From Bacillota bacterium (GTDB taxonomy: Bacteria > Bacillota > Clostridia > Peptostreptococcales > Anaerovoracaceae), in the NCBI GenBank assembly GCA_017459895.1, contig JAFUCA010000036.1, positions 38,357-102,356 on the forward strand: a stretch of DNA of 64,000 nucleotides, given 5' to 3'. The position numbers were made by a program, and so were the translations under genes. Of the stretch, positions 61,963-64,000 are shown piece after piece. Positions within the stretch are counted from its first letter, which is position 1; the number at the start of each line of letters is the position of its first letter. The notes under the pieces are model-generated. The model ran no database searches, was not told the origin of the DNA, and worked only from the letters and a program-made list of their open reading frames with translations.

Positions 61963-62003
61963 ATCCCGACCAAAAAATACAATTTGTATTTTTTGATCGG
62001 GAT
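61963..62003. terminator. Near-perfect 41-bp palindrome, bidirectional terminator
   Basis: Arms of 20 bp with one mismatch around a single central base: ATCCCGACCAAAAAATACAA and its mirror TTGTATTTTTTGATCGGGAT. It has A- and T-runs in the stem, suiting a terminator for the dehydrogenase gene. It marks the switch to AT-rich DNA, and TATTATAT just after may be the -10 of the AAA gene. Confidence 0.7.
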
Positions 62004-62031
62004 GTGTTATTATATGTCTGAGGTGAGTGAC

Positions 62032-63360
62032 ATGAATTCGTTTTTCTATTTATTGAACTTAAAAATATCAGGCATCAAGAGTCTTGAAAAAGAGATAAGG
62101 CTTGATTTTTATAAGAAAAAAGTTACAAATGACTTTAACCCTGACAGGTACCGCGTCAAAGCTATTTATGGGGAGAACGGTTCCGGCAAAACCGGTATTG
62201 TTACCGCTGTTCAAATTCTGAAAGAGCTTCTGACAAATAGGAACTATCTCAACGAGTCTTCGAACCAGGTGTTTCTTAACGAGATCGTTAACAAGAAAAC
62301 ACAATCGCTATGTATAACGTGTGAGTTTGTTTTCGATCTGGCGGAAACGATACAGGTTTATAAGTACAATGTTGAGCTATCAAGACAAGCAACTGGAGAG
62401 TATGAAATCATCAGAGAGAAACTGTTGTTTAAGAATGCAGGTGCAGGATCGACCACATATAAACCAGTTTTCGAAATCACTGAAAAAAGTATTGTTGAAT
62501 TGCGAGTGAAACAGGAAGCTCGTGGATTGGTTGAGAGTGTTACCACAAATCTATTGGGGGCCAGCACATTAAACAGCATATTGATCAAAAATGGTATGCA
62601 GAAGGCTTTACGGGAAATTGAGCCGGATTTCTCGAGGAATATGATGGCTTTATTGGGGCTTGGAGTATTTATGAGAGTTTTCCTTCCATCCTCAGATGAA
62701 CATGACATGTATTTCCTGCATGAAACTCTCAAAGAACCAGCTAATTACGATAAAGTGACGGAAAGCTTGAATGAAATTCTTGCCAGAACCAGACAGTTCA
62801 GCGGAATCAACAGCAGGCGTGTGCCGAAAGATCAAATCGATGTGTTTGAAGAGAAGATCCAACGCCTTTCTCGGTTTCTGCAGTTGTTTAAGACAGATAT
62901 TCAATCGATCGATATCGAAAAACAAGAAAACGTTAACACATATGAATGTGATTTGCTTCTTAATTACGGTGACTATCGAGTTCACACGGAATTCGAGAGC
63001 ACGGGAATCAAGAAACTTATCCGACTTTTTGATGCACTGAATGCCGCGGCGGCCGGAGATATCGTATTCATCGATGAAATGGACGCAAATATCAATGACA
63101 TATATCTGACTAAGTTGATCGAATATTTCATGTTGTACGGAAAAGGACAGCTGTGTTTCACGACACACAATACCAGCCCCATGGCAGTGCTCATGAGAAA
63201 CAAAAAATCTATTGACTTTCTTTCGAATGACAACCAGATCATTCCATGGAGAACAAACGGCCATTATACTCCGGAAAGTTTGTATAGAAAGGGCATGATT
63301 CAATATCTTCCATTCAATGTTGAACCGGAGGATTTCATCGGGATTTTAAGAGCACAGTAA
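62032..63360 (+). CDS. AAA/ABC-type ATPase (AAA_15/OLD-like), probable defence gene
   Basis: 442 residues from ATG 62032 (GAGGTGAG upstream). Walker A GENGSGKT near residue 43 in the context RVKAIYGENGSGKTGIV; a late Walker B with IVFIDEMDANIND and a His switch in CFTTHNTSP. This is the layout of the AAA_15 / RloA-like ATPases that often form two-gene antiphage systems. Base composition is clearly more AT-rich than the rest of the window, and there are no dispersed repeats from 61841 on, both signs of recent acquisition. The next frame starts inside its stop (TAATG). Confidence 0.85.
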   Translation: MNSFFYLLNLKISGIKSLEKEIRLDFYKKKVTNDFNPDRYRVKAIYGENGSGKTGIVTAVQILKELLTNRNYLNESSNQVFLNEIVNKKTQSLCITCEFVFDLAETIQVYKYNVELSRQATGEYEIIREKLLFKNAGAGSTTYKPVFEITEKSIVELRVKQEARGLVESVTTNLLGASTLNSILIKNGMQKALREIEPDFSRNMMALLGLGVFMRVFLPSSDEHDMYFLHETLKEPANYDKVTESLNEILARTRQFSGINSRRVPKDQIDVFEEKIQRLSRFLQLFKTDIQSIDIEKQENVNTYECDLLLNYGDYRVHTEFESTGIKKLIRLFDALNAAAAGDIVFIDEMDANINDIYLTKLIEYFMLYGKGQLCFTTHNTSPMAVLMRNKKSIDFLSNDNQIIPWRTNGHYTPESLYRKGMIQYLPFNVEPEDFIGILRAQ

Positions 63361-63660
63361 TGGGAAAACAACTGATCATCTGCATTGAGACAAACAGAAG
63401 ATCCGGACCGAAAACGAGAATTTGATACGATTCTGCAATACTGCCAGGACCAAGGGTACGACCTTGTTTGGTTCTGTCGGGATATCGAAGAAGTGTACTG
63501 GGGAGAACGTGCGTCTGCATCAGAGAAGACAAGGCTTGCAGAACAGTTTCGGTCGCAAAATAGGATTCATGAAGTTCCAAAGAGTAATCTGAGAGCAAAC
63601 CTGCCTGCAGTGAGAAGAAGTAACATACTTTCAATTTTGGGAAAACACTTAGATTCGTAG
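63360..63660 (+). pseudogene. Broken partner gene of the AAA ATPase
   Basis: ATG 63360 overlaps the ATPase stop and reads MGKQLIICIETNRRSGPKTRI then a stop (63423). A second frame, open from about 63385 to 63660, continues with REFDTILQYCQDQGYDLVWF and ends ILGKHLDS. I read this as one gene with an out-of-frame internal deletion: beginning and end of a small partner protein, with the middle lost. The family may be the RloB-like/TOPRIM-type partners, but I cannot confirm it. Confidence 0.55.
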
Positions 63661-63846
63661 CTATCGCAGATCCTTCAGTTTTTTTAAGTAGAACAGCGTG
63701 ACGATCCCGCCGAGGACCAGCAGAGCGTAGCCACTTTTGGGATTCGATACCTGAAAATATCCGGTGATGAAGCAGATGCCGGTGATGGCGACGACCATGC
63801 CGAAGGCGCAGGCCAGGATGGTGAATAATTTCTTGCCGTAGTTCAT
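63661..63846 (-). CDS. Small membrane protein, function unknown
   Basis: 61 residues from ATG 63846, with AAGGAGG 7 bp upstream, a strong start; a longer frame to 63975 has none. Two hydrophobic segments (LFTILACAFGMVVAITGICF and YALLVLGGIVTLFYL) and a basic C-terminus (KKLKDLR). The stop is adjacent to the end of the broken partner gene. Confidence 0.7.
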   Translation of the reverse strand: MNYGKKLFTILACAFGMVVAITGICFITGYFQVSNPKSGYALLVLGGIVTLFYLKKLKDLR

Positions 63847-63953
63847 GAAAGAGCCTCCTTCGTTTGTTAATATTGTAACACGCAGAGGGCGAAATAATAG
63901 CAAAAAAGTACATATTAAAACCGTTTTTTTTGTATCTATTTTGTATACTGTAT

Positions 63954-63961
63954 GGTATAAT
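63954..63961 (+). promoter_or_regulatory. Possible promoter for a gene beyond the right edge
   Basis: TGGTATAAT, an extended -10 (hexamer 63956-63961), facing right; no gene begins before the edge. Confidence 0.35.
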
Positions 63962-64000
63962 CGAAAATGCGTCACTGCAGAACAGGATTTTCTTGGGGGG

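Overview
The window is a GC-rich (my estimate is near 60%) chromosomal segment of an anaerobic, butyrate-type Clostridia. The evidence is a PolC-type replicative polymerase, a class III fructose-bisphosphatase, a T-box leader on the trp operon, a Bcd-EtfAB module whose EtfA carries a ferredoxin domain, a flavin-based three-subunit NADH/NADP/ferredoxin enzyme, and secreted proteases with C-terminal fibronectin-like modules. A high-GC Anaerovoracaceae/Mogibacterium-like lineage would fit, but this is a guess.

Layout. 1-7.6 kb: cdsA (cut by the left edge)-dxr-rseP-ispG-polC, for lipid, isoprenoid, membrane proteolysis and replication. 7.6-16.6 kb: rimP-nusA-ylxR-ylxQ-infB-rbfA-nrnA-truB-ribF, the standard translation/RNA operon, then tRNA-Pro(CGG). 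17-20.4 kb: metY-thioesterase-metA-flavin reductase; MetA looks acetyl-CoA specific, matching an O-acetylhomoserine sulfhydrylase. 20.4-22.4 kb: a leftward accessory operon ending in a PD-(D/E)XK-like protein. 22.5-29.5 kb: T-box plus trpEGDCFBA. 29.7-35.2 kb: fbp, then bcd-etfB-etfA. 35.4-46 kb: a class A PBP, a Bcr-type MFS exporter, comEC, a second PD-(D/E)XK-like protein and a subtilase. 46-54 kb: holA, an EamA transporter and a NuoE/NuoF/(NfnB+NuoG) operon resembling StnABC of Sporomusa. 54-64 kb: a second EamA transporter, a coiled-coil repeat protein, a C1 protease, crotonase, a HAD phosphatase, an LDH/MDH-family dehydrogenase, and an AT-rich, probably acquired AAA ATPase with a broken partner gene.

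Two layers of structure are not explained by the genes. First, the 10-mer GCAAAGGCTG occurs 35 times (25 of them as the 11-mer GCAAAGGCTGG, often preceded by AT), on both strands without skew, in several reading frames and between genes, once as a perfect inverted pair. Its density and behaviour are those of a DNA uptake sequence, and the window encodes the DNA channel ComEC. Such sequences are established in Neisseriaceae and Pasteurellaceae; I know of none in Firmicutes. Second, five intergenic regions (about 20.4-20.7, 39.8-40.1, 43.7-43.9, 54.25-54.45 and 60.0-60.2 kb) each hold 6-8 copies of their own short motif in largely alternating orientation, mostly nested as inverted pairs. Two of the five lie directly downstream of the two paralogous PD-(D/E)XK-like genes. 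This nuclease-plus-cognate-repeat arrangement is the best candidate here for an undescribed system.

Other points of note: PolC lacks the proofreading exonuclease insertion, and four genes (comEC, holA, an EamA transporter, a C1 protease) have a -10 box ending 6-7 nt before the start codon and no ribosome binding site, so they look leaderless.
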